Positions 17,555 to 26,714 of a stretch of DNA of 64,000 nucleotides are shown piece after piece. This DNA comes from Oscillospiraceae bacterium. GTDB lineage: Bacteria; Bacillota; Clostridia; Oscillospirales; CAG-272. Positions within the stretch are counted from its first letter, which is position 1, and the number at the start of each line of letters is the position of its first letter. The notes under the pieces were generated by a model. The model saw only the letters and a program-made list of their open reading frames with translations. It was not told the DNA's origin and made no database searches. The DNA lies in contig SVUK01000003.1 in the NCBI GenBank assembly GCA_015063325.1, positions 62,001 through 126,000 on the forward strand, given 5' to 3'. The position numbers and the translations under genes are program-made.

Positions 17555-18460
17555 TCAAATTTCCCCCAAAATGCGAATTTCGGGCTCCAGCAAAATTCCG
17601 GTTTTCTCCAAAATAATCTTTTGAATTTGCTCTATCAGAGAAACGACATCCTTTGCCGTGGCGTTTCCCTTGTTGACGATGAATCCGGCGTGCTTTTCGG
17701 ATACCGCCGCACCGCCGACGGAGAATCCCTTCAATCCGAAGCGGTCGATCAATTCGGCGGCGGAGCCGTTTGCCGGACGTTTGAAAGCGCTTCCGGCACT
17801 CGGCTCGCCGAGCGGCTGTTTTGCGCGACGCAGGGCAAGATTTTCGGCAATCGTCCGTTTGATTTCATCGCAATTTCCTTTTTGCAATCGAATCCGCGCG
17901 CCCAAAACAATTTTCCAAGAATCTGTCGAATAAACGCTCGTGCGATAGCCGAAGACATGTTCAAATCCGGAGAATTGACCGCAGGAATCGGTTTGAAAAT
18001 CGTAATACGCGGTTTCGGCAACGACTTGCGCAATTTCTCCCCCGTGCGCTCCGGCGTTCATACAAATCGCTCCGCCGATCGTTCCCGGAATGCCGGCGGC
18101 AAATTCCAGCCCCGAAAGTCCGCGCGCGGCGGCACAACGGGAAAGCGCCGGAAGCATTGCGCCGCAGTCGACAGAAAAACCGTCCGGCTCATCGGCAATA
18201 CGGTTCAGTCCTTTGGTAAAAATCACTGCGCCGGGCAAGCCAAAATCCGAAAATAAAAGGTTGCTCCCATTCCCAACGACGAACAAAGGAAGACCTTCCG
18301 CGCGGCAAATTCGGGCGGTCAGCGTCAGTTGCTCCGCCGTTTGAGGAAAAATTGCAAGATCGGCGCTTCCGCCAATGCGAAAGGTTGAAAAGCTTGCAAG
18401 GGGGCATTTTTTTCGAAACGGAATCTTTCTTTCGGTCAACGTCCTTTCCAAGAAGGTCAC
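17555..18460 (-). CDS. murB: UDP-N-acetylenolpyruvoylglucosamine reductase
   Basis: This flavoenzyme makes UDP-N-acetylmuramate for peptidoglycan synthesis. The 301-residue protein has FAD-binding FRIGGSADL and VVGNGSNLL. It also has EFAAGIPGTIGGAICMNAGA, the FGYRTS segment, GSAFKRP with the proton-donor serine, and EPEIRILGE with the catalytic glutamate. This is the shorter type found in Firmicutes. The start is a GTG at 18460 with a perfect GGAGG 11 bases upstream of it. It is the first gene of murB-whiA-dnaE. Confidence 0.95.
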   Translation of the reverse strand: MTFLERTLTERKIPFRKKCPLASFSTFRIGGSADLAIFPQTAEQLTLTARICRAEGLPLFVVGNGSNLLFSDFGLPGAVIFTKGLNRIADEPDGFSVDCGAMLPALSRCAAARGLSGLEFAAGIPGTIGGAICMNAGAHGGEIAQVVAETAYYDFQTDSCGQFSGFEHVFGYRTSVYSTDSWKIVLGARIRLQKGNCDEIKRTIAENLALRRAKQPLGEPSAGSAFKRPANGSAAELIDRFGLKGFSVGGAAVSEKHAGFIVNKGNATAKDVVSLIEQIQKIILEKTGILLEPEIRILGEI

Positions 18461-18493
18461 CTACGTCACCTCCGTTCCGCTATATTGTCACTG

Positions 18494-18540
18494 ATTGTAC
18501 TCTGCACTATTATTATACTCTGCGCTCCGCCAATTTGCAA
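18494..18540 (-). promoter_or_regulatory. murB promoter with duplicated -10
   Basis: A minus-strand TTGCAA (18535-18540), a 17-base spacer and TATAAT (18512-18517). An 18-bp imperfect tandem duplication (13 of 18 bases) places a second -10-like TACAAT at 18494-18499. Confidence 0.8.
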
Positions 18541-18606
18541 TAGCAAATTTACAATCCTACTTTTGAAAAAGGATTTTTGTTTTTTCCCGAAATTTCCTTT
18601 TTTCCC

Positions 18607-18634
18607 TTGCAAAAGGAGAAAAATGGTGTATAAT
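18607..18634 (+). promoter_or_regulatory. coaE promoter
   Basis: TTGCAA (18607-18612), a 16-base spacer and TATAAT (18629-18634) lie about 60 bases before the coaE ATG. Confidence 0.75.
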
Positions 18635-18695
18635 ATAAGGTAGATTAGTATGGATAAGTATGAATTTCCGCAAAAATAAACAGGAGGTGCCTGCA

Positions 18696-19328
18696 ATGAT
18701 CGTCATTGGTCTGACCGGACCGACAGGAGCCGGAAAAAGCACGGTTCGGGAATTGTTTGCCTCCTATGGCGTTCCCGGGATCGACGCCGACGCGGTTTAC
18801 CACGAGCTGATCTCTCCCCCATCCGCATGTTTGGACGAACTGACGCGCATTTTCGGAAAATCCATTCTTTTGCCTGACGGAACGCTTGACCGCAAAACGC
18901 TGGGCAAAAAGGTGTTTTCCAATGAACAGGCGCGCGCCATGCTCAACGCAGTTTCCCATCGGCACGTAATGGAAGAAATCCGGCGGCGAATCGCAGAATG
19001 GAAGAAAAAAGGCGTTGCCGCCGCGGTGCTGGACGCACCGCAACTTTTTGAAGCAGGCGCCGAGAAGGATTGCACAGCAGTTGTTGCCGTTTTGGCAAAC
19101 CGCAACGCCCGTTTTTCGCGCGTTTCGGCTCGCGACGGACTCTCCAAAGAGGAGATTCTTGCCCGAATGGACGCCCAATTGCAGGAGGATTTTTTCCGAT
19201 CCAACGCCGACTACGTCCTGGAAAATAACTCTTCCCCCGAAGATCTTATTCCCTCGGTGGAGAACATTTTAAAGTCCCTGCAAATTCCCTTTACTCCCCG
19301 CACAAACCAATCAACTGAAATTTTATAA
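18696..19328 (+). CDS. coaE: Dephospho-CoA kinase
   Basis: This kinase phosphorylates the ribose 3'-OH of dephospho-CoA, the last step of CoA synthesis. GLTGPTGAGKST is the P-loop; DADAVYHEL and the later LDAPQLFEAG are typical CoaE segments. The ATG at 18696 follows AGGAGG and gives 210 residues. An ATG 12 codons earlier has no ribosome site and would add a polar tail. It is the first gene of a plus-strand group with the M18 aminopeptidase, prfA and sua5. Confidence 0.92.
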   Translation: MIVIGLTGPTGAGKSTVRELFASYGVPGIDADAVYHELISPPSACLDELTRIFGKSILLPDGTLDRKTLGKKVFSNEQARAMLNAVSHRHVMEEIRRRIAEWKKKGVAAAVLDAPQLFEAGAEKDCTAVVAVLANRNARFSRVSARDGLSKEEILARMDAQLQEDFFRSNADYVLENNSSPEDLIPSVENILKSLQIPFTPRTNQSTEIL

Positions 19329-19385
19329 AAAATTTTTATCCGCATATACATGTATACATGAAAATAAGAATAAAGGAGAACGATC

Positions 19386-20768
19386 ATGTCTGAAAACAAA
19401 TACGAAGCACTCCGCTATCAAAAAAAATCCGTTTATGAAAAAGCCGGTGACGAAATTGTAGAAAAAGCCTACGAGTACGCCAAAAACTATATGCGTTTTC
19501 TGGACGCTTCCAAAACCGAGCGCGAAGCGGTTGCCGAAAGCGTTCGCATTGCCGAAAAAGCCGGTTACCGCGCCTGGAATTTCGGCGACCCGATGAAAGT
19601 CGGCGATAAGCTCTACTACAACAACCGCGGCAAAAATCTGTTTTTGTTCCGTATTGGCTCCGAGCCGATCAACAACGGAATTCGCATTACCGGCGCGCAT
19701 ATCGACTCTCCGCGTCTCGATCTAAAGCAGAATCCCGTATTTGAAGACCACGACCTCTGCTATCTGAAAACGCACTACTATGGCGGCATTCGCAAATATC
19801 AATGGCTTGCCATGCCCTTGGCGCTCCACGGCGTTGTGGTCAAGCAGAGCGGCGAGGTTGTCAACATCACAGTCGGTGAAAACGAATCCGACCCTGTCAT
19901 GTATATCACCGATCTGCTCCCCCACCTTGCGCAGAATGAGGTCACCAAAACCGTCTCGCAGGCGTTTGTGGGCGAAAAGCTCAACATTCTGGTCGGCAGC
20001 CGTCCTTTGGATTGCGATGAAAATCAATCGGCAAAGCTGACCGTTCTCAACTATCTGAACGAAACCTACGGTATTACCGAGGAAGATCTGCAATCAGCAG
20101 AGCTTTCCATTGTTCCTGCCGGACGGGCGCGCGACCTCGGCTTTGACCGCTCAATGATCTGCGGTTACGGTCACGACGACCGTTGCTGCGCCTACCCCTC
20201 GCTGACGGCAATGATCGACGCCGACGAAAAAATTCACACCACCATGTGCACACTGGTGGACAAAGAAGAAACCGGCAGTGACGGCGTTACCGGCGCACAA
20301 TCCAGCATTACCGTTGATTTGATCGACGAGATTGCTCGCGCATTGGGCGGCAACCCTGCAACCGTTCGCGCCAATTCCAAATGTCTCTCCAGCGACGTTG
20401 CCGCCATTTTCGACCCCGCGTTCAAAGATGTTTTTGAGGAACGCAACGCCGCCATTTTGGGTTGCGGTGTGGCAATGTGCAAATTCACAGGCGCGCGCGG
20501 CAAATCCGGAACGTCGGATGCTTCCGCCGAGCTTGTGGCATGGGTGCGCCGCTGTCTGAACGAATCGGGCGTGGTATGGCAGACCTGCGAGCTTGGCAAA
20601 GTAGACCTTGGCGGCGGCGGAACCATTGCAAAATATATGGCGAATCAGAATATTGACACCATCGACCTCGGCGTCGGCGTGCTTTCCATGCATGCGCCCT
20701 ATGAGGTCATTGCAAAGGTCGATCTTTACGAAGCCTACCGCGCTTTCTACGCATTCTACCGTTTCTGA
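19386..20768 (+). CDS. M18-family aminopeptidase
   Basis: This is a cytoplasmic dizinc peptidase that removes N-terminal residues, with a preference for acidic or small residues in the family. The 460-residue length is normal. Metal ligands are visible in GAHIDSPRLDLK (His, near residue 100), DKEETGSDG (Glu pair) and LSMHAPYE (C-terminal His). YYGGIRKYQWL is a conserved family segment. The ATG has AAAGGAG 8 bases upstream. The stop is 6 bases before the prfA ATG. Confidence 0.9.
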   Translation: MSENKYEALRYQKKSVYEKAGDEIVEKAYEYAKNYMRFLDASKTEREAVAESVRIAEKAGYRAWNFGDPMKVGDKLYYNNRGKNLFLFRIGSEPINNGIRITGAHIDSPRLDLKQNPVFEDHDLCYLKTHYYGGIRKYQWLAMPLALHGVVVKQSGEVVNITVGENESDPVMYITDLLPHLAQNEVTKTVSQAFVGEKLNILVGSRPLDCDENQSAKLTVLNYLNETYGITEEDLQSAELSIVPAGRARDLGFDRSMICGYGHDDRCCAYPSLTAMIDADEKIHTTMCTLVDKEETGSDGVTGAQSSITVDLIDEIARALGGNPATVRANSKCLSSDVAAIFDPAFKDVFEERNAAILGCGVAMCKFTGARGKSGTSDASAELVAWVRRCLNESGVVWQTCELGKVDLGGGGTIAKYMANQNIDTIDLGVGVLSMHAPYEVIAKVDLYEAYRAFYAFYRF

Positions 20769-20774
20769 TTTCTC

Positions 20775-21854
20775 ATGACCGATCGTTTCATGGCGCAGCT
20801 TTCCGGCGCGAAAGAGCGGTTTTTGCAGGTGGAAGCATCGCTTTCCGACCCTGCCGTTCTTGCCGATCCGGCAAAGTATGCCGCCGCAATGAAAGAATAT
20901 CGCCGGCTTTCTCCGCTCGCCGAAAAAGCGAGTGCGCTTGACCGCGCAAAAAACGCGGCGGATGAAGCGCTTCTTCTCCTGGAGGAGAGCGCCGACGCCG
21001 AACTTCGTGAGCTTGCAAACGCCGAACTGAAAGAGGCACGCACCGAAATGGAGGCACTGACCCGTGAGATCACGCTTCTTTTGCTTCCGCGCGACCCGAA
21101 CGACGAAAAAAACGTTTTGGTAGAAATCCGCGCCGGAGCAGGGGGAGAGGAAGCTGCGCTGTTTGCTGCCGACCTTTACCGGATGTACTGTATGTTCGCC
21201 GCGGCAAATGGATTCCGCACCTCAATGATGAGCTCCACACCAACCGAGCTGGGCGGTTTTCGCGCCGTCGTTTTTTTGGTGGAAGGGTCGGGAGCCTATT
21301 CCCGACTGCGGTTTGAAAGCGGCGTCCACCGCGTCCAGCGTGTTCCGACCACCGAATCGCAGGGGCGGATCCAAACCTCCACTGCAACGGTCGCCGTTTT
21401 GCCGGAAGCCGATGAGGTAGAGGTACAAATCAACCCTGCCGATTTGATTTTTGAATCCTGCAAATCCAGCGGCGCAGGAGGTCAGCATATTAATAAGACC
21501 GAATCTGCCGTCCGTCTGACGCACAAACCCACCGGAATCGTGGTGGAATGCCAGGAGGAGCGCAGTCAGTTCAAAAACAAGGATAAAGCCCTGCAAATGC
21601 TGCGCACCATTCTCTACGACCGCGAAAAACGCGAGCACGACGATAAAATTGCCTCCGACCGCCGCGAGCAGGTCGGTACCGGCGACCGGAGCGAAAAGAT
21701 CCGCACCTACAACTTTCCCCAAAACCGCGTGACCGATCACCGCATCGGGCTCTCGCTCCATTCGCTCGATTCCTTCCTGAACGGGCGGATCGACGCCATG
21801 ATCGACGCGCTTGCGGTTGCCGAGGCAACCAAAAAAATGACCGAAAACAACTGA
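20775..21854 (+). CDS. prfA: Peptide chain release factor 1
   Basis: RF1 recognises UAA and UAG and triggers release of the finished peptide. The 359-residue protein has GAGGQ in [16 protein letters not shown], whose GGQ tip reaches the peptidyl transferase centre. The [13 protein letters not shown] segment has the RF1 PxT-type codon-recognition region. [21 protein letters not shown] is also conserved. No clear ribosome binding site precedes the ATG, which lies 6 bases after the aminopeptidase stop, so translation is probably coupled. It is followed by a Sua5/TsaC gene. The usual intervening prmC is missing here. Confidence 0.95.
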   Translation: MTDRFMAQLSGAKERFLQVEASLSDPAVLADPAKYAAAMKEYRRLSPLAEKASALDRAKNAADEALLLLEESADAELRELANAELKEARTEMEALTREITLLLLPRDPNDEKNVLVEIRAGAGGEEAALFAADLYRMYCMFAAANGFRTSMMSSTPTELGGFRAVVFLVEGSGAYSRLRFESGVHRVQRVPTTESQGRIQTSTATVAVLPEADEVEVQINPADLIFESCKSSGAGGQHINKTESAVRLTHKPTGIVVECQEERSQFKNKDKALQMLRTILYDREKREHDDKIASDRREQVGTGDRSEKIRTYNFPQNRVTDHRIGLSLHSLDSFLNGRIDAMIDALAVAEATKKMTENN

Positions 21855-21876
21855 TTTTTATTGAGGTATTTTGGTT

Positions 21877-22914
21877 TTGAACACCCAAGTCATTCAAATT
21901 TCCGATCCCATTCTGCAAAAAAGCGACCTCTCCCGTGCTGCCGAAATTATCCGAGCAGGGGGGCTTGTCGCCTTTCCGACCGAAACGGTTTACGGGCTCG
22001 GCGGAGATGGGACCGACGACAGCGCGGCAAAAAAAATCTATGCCGCCAAAGGGCGCCCATCGGATAACCCGTTGATCATTCATGTTGCCGCGCCGGAGGA
22101 CGCCGACCGCTATGCAGTGGTCAACGCCACCTATCGTCGTCTTGCCAAAGCGTTTATGCCCGGTCCTTTGACGGTCATTCTGCAAAAGCGCGAGATTGTT
22201 CCGAAATCGGTAACCGGCGGATTGGATACCGTTGCCGTCCGTTGCCCTTCGCACCCGGTGGCGCACGCGTTGATCGCGCTTGCCGGTGTTCCGATTGCGG
22301 CGCCCTCGGCAAATCTTTCGGGCAAACCGTCGCCCACCTGCGCCGCGCATGTCATCGCCGATCTTTCGGGACGCGTGGATATGATTCTCGATGGCGGCGA
22401 CTGCGAAATCGGGCTGGAATCCACCATTGTTAAAGTGGACGGAGAAGATGAAATTACCCTGCTCCGCCCCGGCGGAATTACCTACGACGCGCTTTGTATG
22501 GTCGTTTCCAAAGTCAACATTGCCCCGGCAGTAACCCATGCGCTCGCACAAAACGAACATCCGCTCTCTCCGGGAATGAAATACCGTCATTATGCGCCGA
22601 ACATTCCGGTCGTGCTTCTTTCGGGCGAAAGCAAAAAGGTGACCGCATTCCTTGCCAACGAACAAAAAACAAAAAAATGCGCGCTCCTTTGCTATGAAGA
22701 AGAGCTTCCGTTTCTGCGCGCCGATCGCCTGTTCCCGGTTGGCAAAAGGGACGACCTTGCCGCACAGGCGCAAACGCTGTTCCGGCTTTTACGGGAAGCC
22801 GACCGAACCGACGCCGAAATCATCTACGCGCATCTGCCGCCCGAAACCGGATTGGGTCTTGCACTCTATAATCGCATGATTCGCGCCGCGGCACATACGA
22901 TAAAAGAAGTTTAA
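21877..22914 (+). CDS. L-threonylcarbamoyladenylate synthase, Sua5 type
   Basis: This enzyme makes threonylcarbamoyl-AMP from threonine, bicarbonate and ATP, the first step of t6A37 tRNA modification. The N-terminal YrdC domain shows FPTETVYGLG and AAKGRPSDNPL. The C-terminal Sua5 domain shows GMKYRHYAPNIPV, so it is the long Sua5 form rather than TsaC. The start is probably the TTG at 21877 (345 residues), 9 bases after GAGGT; a TTG two codons earlier is too close. TsaD, the second-step enzyme, is encoded at 42.2 kb. Confidence 0.92.
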   Translation: MNTQVIQISDPILQKSDLSRAAEIIRAGGLVAFPTETVYGLGGDGTDDSAAKKIYAAKGRPSDNPLIIHVAAPEDADRYAVVNATYRRLAKAFMPGPLTVILQKREIVPKSVTGGLDTVAVRCPSHPVAHALIALAGVPIAAPSANLSGKPSPTCAAHVIADLSGRVDMILDGGDCEIGLESTIVKVDGEDEITLLRPGGITYDALCMVVSKVNIAPAVTHALAQNEHPLSPGMKYRHYAPNIPVVLLSGESKKVTAFLANEQKTKKCALLCYEEELPFLRADRLFPVGKRDDLAAQAQTLFRLLREADRTDAEIIYAHLPPETGLGLALYNRMIRAAAHTIKEV

Positions 22915-22935
22915 AATGTTTAAAACGTTTAAAAT
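22909..22935 (+). repeat. Tandem duplication at the sua5 3' end (3 x 9 bp)
   Basis: Three 9-bp units, GTTTAAAAT, GTTTAAAAC and GTTTAAAAT, run from the last valine codon and TAA stop of the gene into the gap. Each copy keeps TAA in the same place. Confidence 0.85.
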
Positions 22936-22981
22936 AAGTTACCATTGATACCGAGTTCAAAGAAAGGAACCCTGCAAATCC

Positions 22982-25180
22982 ATGGCAAAAAAGAAAAAAC
23001 AAGTGAAAGAAATCATCTATGCCCCGGTGGTCAATCAACCCATCACCGAAACCATAGAGAAAAACTATATGCCCTACGTCATGAGCGTCATTGTTTCGCG
23101 CGCCATTCCCGAGATCGACGGACTGAAACCGGCGCACCGCAAATTGCTTTACACCATGTACCGTATGGGACTGTTGACCGGGGCGCGCACCAAAAGCGCC
23201 AATATTGTTGGGCAAACGATGAAACTCAACCCCCACGGCGACGCTTCCATTTACGAAACCATGGTACGTCTGACGCGCGGCAATGCAACTCTGCTCCATC
23301 CGCTGGTCGACTCCAAAGGCTCGTTCGGCAAGCAGTATTCCTCCGAGATGAAATACGCCGCTTCGCGTTACACCGAATGCAAACTCGATTCCATTTGTGC
23401 CGAACTGTTTGAAGGAATCGACAAAAATGCCGTGGATATGGTGGATAACTATGATGCCACCATGAAAGAACCGGTCCTTCTGCCAACCACCTTCCCCAAT
23501 GTGCTGGTCATGCCCAATATGGGCATCGCCGTCGGCATGGCGTCCAATATCTGCTCTTTTAACCTCGCCGAAATCTGCGACGGTACCATTGCCCTTTTGC
23601 GCAAACCAAACCTTTCGGTGGAGAAAATGATGGAGCTTGTCAAAGCGCCCGATTTTTCGGGCGGCGGCGCTATCCTGTATGACGAAAATCAAATCCGACA
23701 GATTTACGAAACCGGACAGGGATCGGTCAAACTTCGCGCACGGTACGTTTATGATAAAGACGCAAACTGCATCGATATCATCGAAATCCCCTACTCTACC
23801 ACCATTGAGCTGATCATGTCCAAGCTGACAACGCTCTATAAAGAGAAAAAGCTCAAGGAGATTCGCGATTTCCGGGACGAGATCGACCTCAACGGCTTCA
23901 AGCTGACGCTCGATCTGGAGCGCGGCGTTGATCCCGATAAGCTGATGACAAAGCTCTTCAAGCTCACACCGCTGGAAGACAGTTTCAAATGCAATTTCAA
24001 TATTCTGATCGACTCGGTGCCGCGCACCATGGGTATTATCGAAATCCTTTCCGAGTGGATTCGCTTCCGCCTGGGCTGTCTGCGCCGCGAACTGCAATTC
24101 GACCTCGAAAAGAAAAAGGATAAGCTCCATCTGCTTTTGGCATTGGGCAAAATTCTTTTGGATATTGACAAAGCGATTCGCATTATTCACAAAACCGAAA
24201 AGGACGCCGACGTCGTTCCCAACCTGATGAAAGGGTTTGAAATCGACGAACGGCAAGCAAACTACATTGCCGACATCAAACTGCGCAATATCAACCGCGA
24301 GTACATTCTCAACCGCATTGCCGAAATTGAATCGCTTCAGAAAGAGATTTCCGATATGGAGGAAACGCTGGCGGACGAACTGAAGCAAAAGGCACTGATT
24401 ATCGAACAGTTGACGGCAATCAAAAAGAAATACGGACAGCCGCGCCGCTCGTTCATCGTTCACGCTTCCTCGGTGATGGAATATAACGAGGAAGAGCATA
24501 TCGAAAACTACAGCGCGCGCTTCGTGCTGACCCGGGAGGGATATTTCAAAAAAATCACCTTCCGCTCCCTGCAAGGCAACGACGAGCAAAAATGCAAAGA
24601 GGGCGACGAGGTGCTTTCGATTTTGGACGGCGAAAACCGCGACGATCTCATTTTCGTCACCGATAACGCGCAAATGTACCGCGTTAAGGCGAACGATTTT
24701 GAGCCGACCAAAGCCTCGGCACTGGGCGATTTTCTGCCCGCTGTTTTGGGTATGGACCCCGGTGAAAAACCGATTCTGATGAACATTCAAAATTCCTATC
24801 CCGAAAAGGAAAACTTCGTGTTCCTGTTTGAAAACGGAAAAGGCGTTCGCGTTTCGGCGGCAAGCTATGTAACCACCGGAAACCGCCGAAAACTGACCTC
24901 GGTTTGCTCCAAGGCTTCGCGCCCCGTCGCCGCCTTTTACGAAAAAGCGCCGATGGATATTCTGCTTGTCTCCTCCGAAAATCGCGGAATCGTTATCAAG
25001 TCATCGCTGATCCCTCTCAAAAGCACCCGCACCTCGGGCGGCGTTCAACTCATTACGCTGAAAAAAGGACAAACGCTGGCATTTGCGAAAACCGACCTTT
25101 CCGAATTTCCGGGCGGTGCAACCGGACTGAAAAAGCTAAAAATTCCGGCACCCGGGGTACCGCTGGATTCGCTGAAATAA
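22982..25180 (+). CDS. Divergent type IIA DNA topoisomerase, A subunit (GyrA/ParC-like)
   Basis: This is the DNA-cleaving subunit of a type IIA topoisomerase. The 732-residue protein has the GyrA/ParC core with DGLKPAHRKLLYTM and NPHGDASIYETMVR. The catalytic tyrosine is Tyr130 in AASRYTE. Differences from GyrA are clear: the first histidine of HPHGD is Asn, and the approach to the tyrosine is rewritten (SFGKQYSSEMKY). The roughly 230-residue beta-propeller region lacks the GyrA box QRRGGKG. The match is thus to a topoisomerase IV-like enzyme. The probable partner B subunit lies at 38458-40470 in the same window. The ATG follows GAAAGGAA. Confidence 0.88.
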   Translation: MAKKKKQVKEIIYAPVVNQPITETIEKNYMPYVMSVIVSRAIPEIDGLKPAHRKLLYTMYRMGLLTGARTKSANIVGQTMKLNPHGDASIYETMVRLTRGNATLLHPLVDSKGSFGKQYSSEMKYAASRYTECKLDSICAELFEGIDKNAVDMVDNYDATMKEPVLLPTTFPNVLVMPNMGIAVGMASNICSFNLAEICDGTIALLRKPNLSVEKMMELVKAPDFSGGGAILYDENQIRQIYETGQGSVKLRARYVYDKDANCIDIIEIPYSTTIELIMSKLTTLYKEKKLKEIRDFRDEIDLNGFKLTLDLERGVDPDKLMTKLFKLTPLEDSFKCNFNILIDSVPRTMGIIEILSEWIRFRLGCLRRELQFDLEKKKDKLHLLLALGKILLDIDKAIRIIHKTEKDADVVPNLMKGFEIDERQANYIADIKLRNINREYILNRIAEIESLQKEISDMEETLADELKQKALIIEQLTAIKKKYGQPRRSFIVHASSVMEYNEEEHIENYSARFVLTREGYFKKITFRSLQGNDEQKCKEGDEVLSILDGENRDDLIFVTDNAQMYRVKANDFEPTKASALGDFLPAVLGMDPGEKPILMNIQNSYPEKENFVFLFENGKGVRVSAASYVTTGNRRKLTSVCSKASRPVAAFYEKAPMDILLVSSENRGIVIKSSLIPLKSTRTSGGVQLITLKKGQTLAFAKTDLSEFPGGATGLKKLKIPAPGVPLDSLK

Positions 25181-25244
25181 TCACATAATCTTTTTAAAAA
25201 TACGACCGATACAAGCAAATACAAAAGAAAGGATTCTGAAACCG

Positions 25245-25370
25245 ATGAGTGAAAAACCAACCACCCGTTTTCCGCTTCCGGTGCGCATTCTTGCCATCAT
25301 TCTGGCAGTTCTCGTCACAGGCGGCGCGCTGACGTATATCATCATGTTCATTATGGGATTGATCCATTAA
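25245..25370 (+). CDS. Small single-pass membrane protein, 41 residues
   Basis: A short frame starts with ATG at 25245, with AAAGGA about 12 bases upstream, and ends in TAA at 25370. The polar basic N-terminus (MSEKPTTRFPLPVR) is followed by one hydrophobic helix (ILAIILAVLVTGG, then YIIMFIMGLI). It lies 64 bases after the topoisomerase A gene and 37 bases before a strong terminator, so it would share that transcript. No family is recognised. Support rests on the ribosome site, clear membrane pattern and position. Confidence 0.6.
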   Translation: MSEKPTTRFPLPVRILAIILAVLVTGGALTYIIMFIMGLIH

Positions 25371-25406
25371 CAAAAAAGGATTTGATCCATAAAAAAAAGA
25401 GAACAA

Positions 25407-25467
25407 GAAAAGCGCGGCAGATTTGAAGTGAACCCAAATCGTTCACTTGAATCTGCCGCGCTTTTTT
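25407..25467. terminator. Bidirectional terminator between topoisomerase A region and potD
   Basis: A long hairpin has arms AAAAGCGCGGCAGAT and GAAGTGAAC (25408-25433) pairing with 25441-25465, and a small internal loop. T-runs follow on both strands, matching its place between convergent genes. Confidence 0.88.
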
Positions 25468-25481
25468 CGTTCGGAAATCAA

Positions 25482-26594
25482 TTATTTAATTTTTACCTTT
25501 TCCCAAAGCTCGTTGATGAGCTCAAGCGTTGCGTCGGGAAGGTTTTCATAGAACTGCATGGGAATTTCACTGGTTCCGTAAAGAATCTCCATTGCATCCT
25601 CGTGAACCTCCGCCATATCTTCCTGATAGGTCTTGCTGTTGACCACCAGCTTGTTGGGAGAAGCATAGTATGTTGCCTCAGCGTTTGCAACGGCGGCTTC
25701 CTCGGAGAGCATGAAATTGATATATCGCTCTGCAATTTCGGGGTTTTTGCTGGTGTTTAAAATGCACATGGCGTCCACATAAATATTGGTGCCTTCGGGC
25801 GGATAGAAGAAGCCGAGATCCTCGTTTTCTTCATACATGGTGAAATAGTCACCGGCGTAATAAGCGGCAATTGCGGCGGAGCCGGTTTCCATCTTGTTGA
25901 ACACCTCGTCCATCACATAGCCGGGGTCGCATTTTTCTTTTTGCGTCTGCAATTCTGCCAGCGCCGCATTCCACTGGCTCTCGTCGGTGGTGTTAACGCT
26001 GTACCCCAACTTGAACATTGCCGTTGCAAAAGCGTCGCGCGAGTTATTGAACTGCAAAATGTTCCCCTTGTATTTCTCGTTCCACATCAAATCCCAACCG
26101 GTCAGATCCTCTTCAGCAACCTTGGTAGTGTCGTAAATAATACCAACGGTACCGTACGTATAGGGAACGGAATATTCCTGTTCGGGATCATAATAAGGTT
26201 TCTCCTCGCCGAATACCGGGGCAAGGTCAATGTTTTTCAGGTTGGGAATATTCTCCTTGTTAATCTTGCGGAGCATTCCCTCCTTGATCATCCGGGCGAT
26301 CATATAATCGGAAGGAATAACGATATCGTATTTGGTTCCGCCGGCGGAAATCTTCGCGTACATATCCTCATTGGAATCGTAGGTGGTATAGTTCACCTTC
26401 ACACGCTCGCCATAGGTTTCAAAATACCAATTTTCAAATTCCTTGTTGGTGTTGTAGGAATCTTCCGAGCCGTCGGAAATGTACTCGCCCCAGTTGTAAA
26501 CATAGAGGGTGGTCGCTTTTTCTCCGCAGGAGGAGAGCAACAGGGCGGGCAAAAGCAAAAAGGTTGCGAGAACAAAACAAATTATTTTTTTCAT
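25482..26594 (-). CDS. potD: Spermidine/putrescine-binding lipoprotein
   Basis: This is the extracytoplasmic solute-binding component of the Pot ABC transporter. The start at 26594 (370 residues) has AAAGGA 8 bases upstream. A lipoprotein signal follows, with lipobox LSSC and Cys23. The mature part begins TLYVYNWGEYISDG, the polyamine-binding protein signature. DIVIPSDYMIARMIKEG and VPYTYGTVGIIYDT are also typical. It is the last gene of potABCD, separated from potC by tandem repeats that include its ribosome site region. Confidence 0.95.
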   Translation of the reverse strand: MKKIICFVLATFLLLPALLLSSCGEKATTLYVYNWGEYISDGSEDSYNTNKEFENWYFETYGERVKVNYTTYDSNEDMYAKISAGGTKYDIVIPSDYMIARMIKEGMLRKINKENIPNLKNIDLAPVFGEEKPYYDPEQEYSVPYTYGTVGIIYDTTKVAEEDLTGWDLMWNEKYKGNILQFNNSRDAFATAMFKLGYSVNTTDESQWNAALAELQTQKEKCDPGYVMDEVFNKMETGSAAIAAYYAGDYFTMYEENEDLGFFYPPEGTNIYVDAMCILNTSKNPEIAERYINFMLSEEAAVANAEATYYASPNKLVVNSKTYQEDMAEVHEDAMEILYGTSEIPMQFYENLPDATLELINELWEKVKIK

Positions 26595-26611
26595 TTTTTT
26601 AATCCTTTCTA

Positions 26612-26714
26612 ATATCAAACTGAATATCAAATATTTTTTTTATCTAATATCAAACCGTTTTTTATCTGATATCAGACATTTTCTATTGTTTTATCAAATG
26701 TCAAACAGTTTCTT
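26612..26714 (-). repeat. Decayed tandem repeats between potC and potD
   Basis: About four units of 22-29 bp share TATCAAAC followed by a T-run on the plus strand. The unit nearest potC covers its last codons and stop (minus-strand CTGTTTGACATTTGATAAAA). The one nearest potD runs into its AAAGGA site. Confidence 0.75.
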
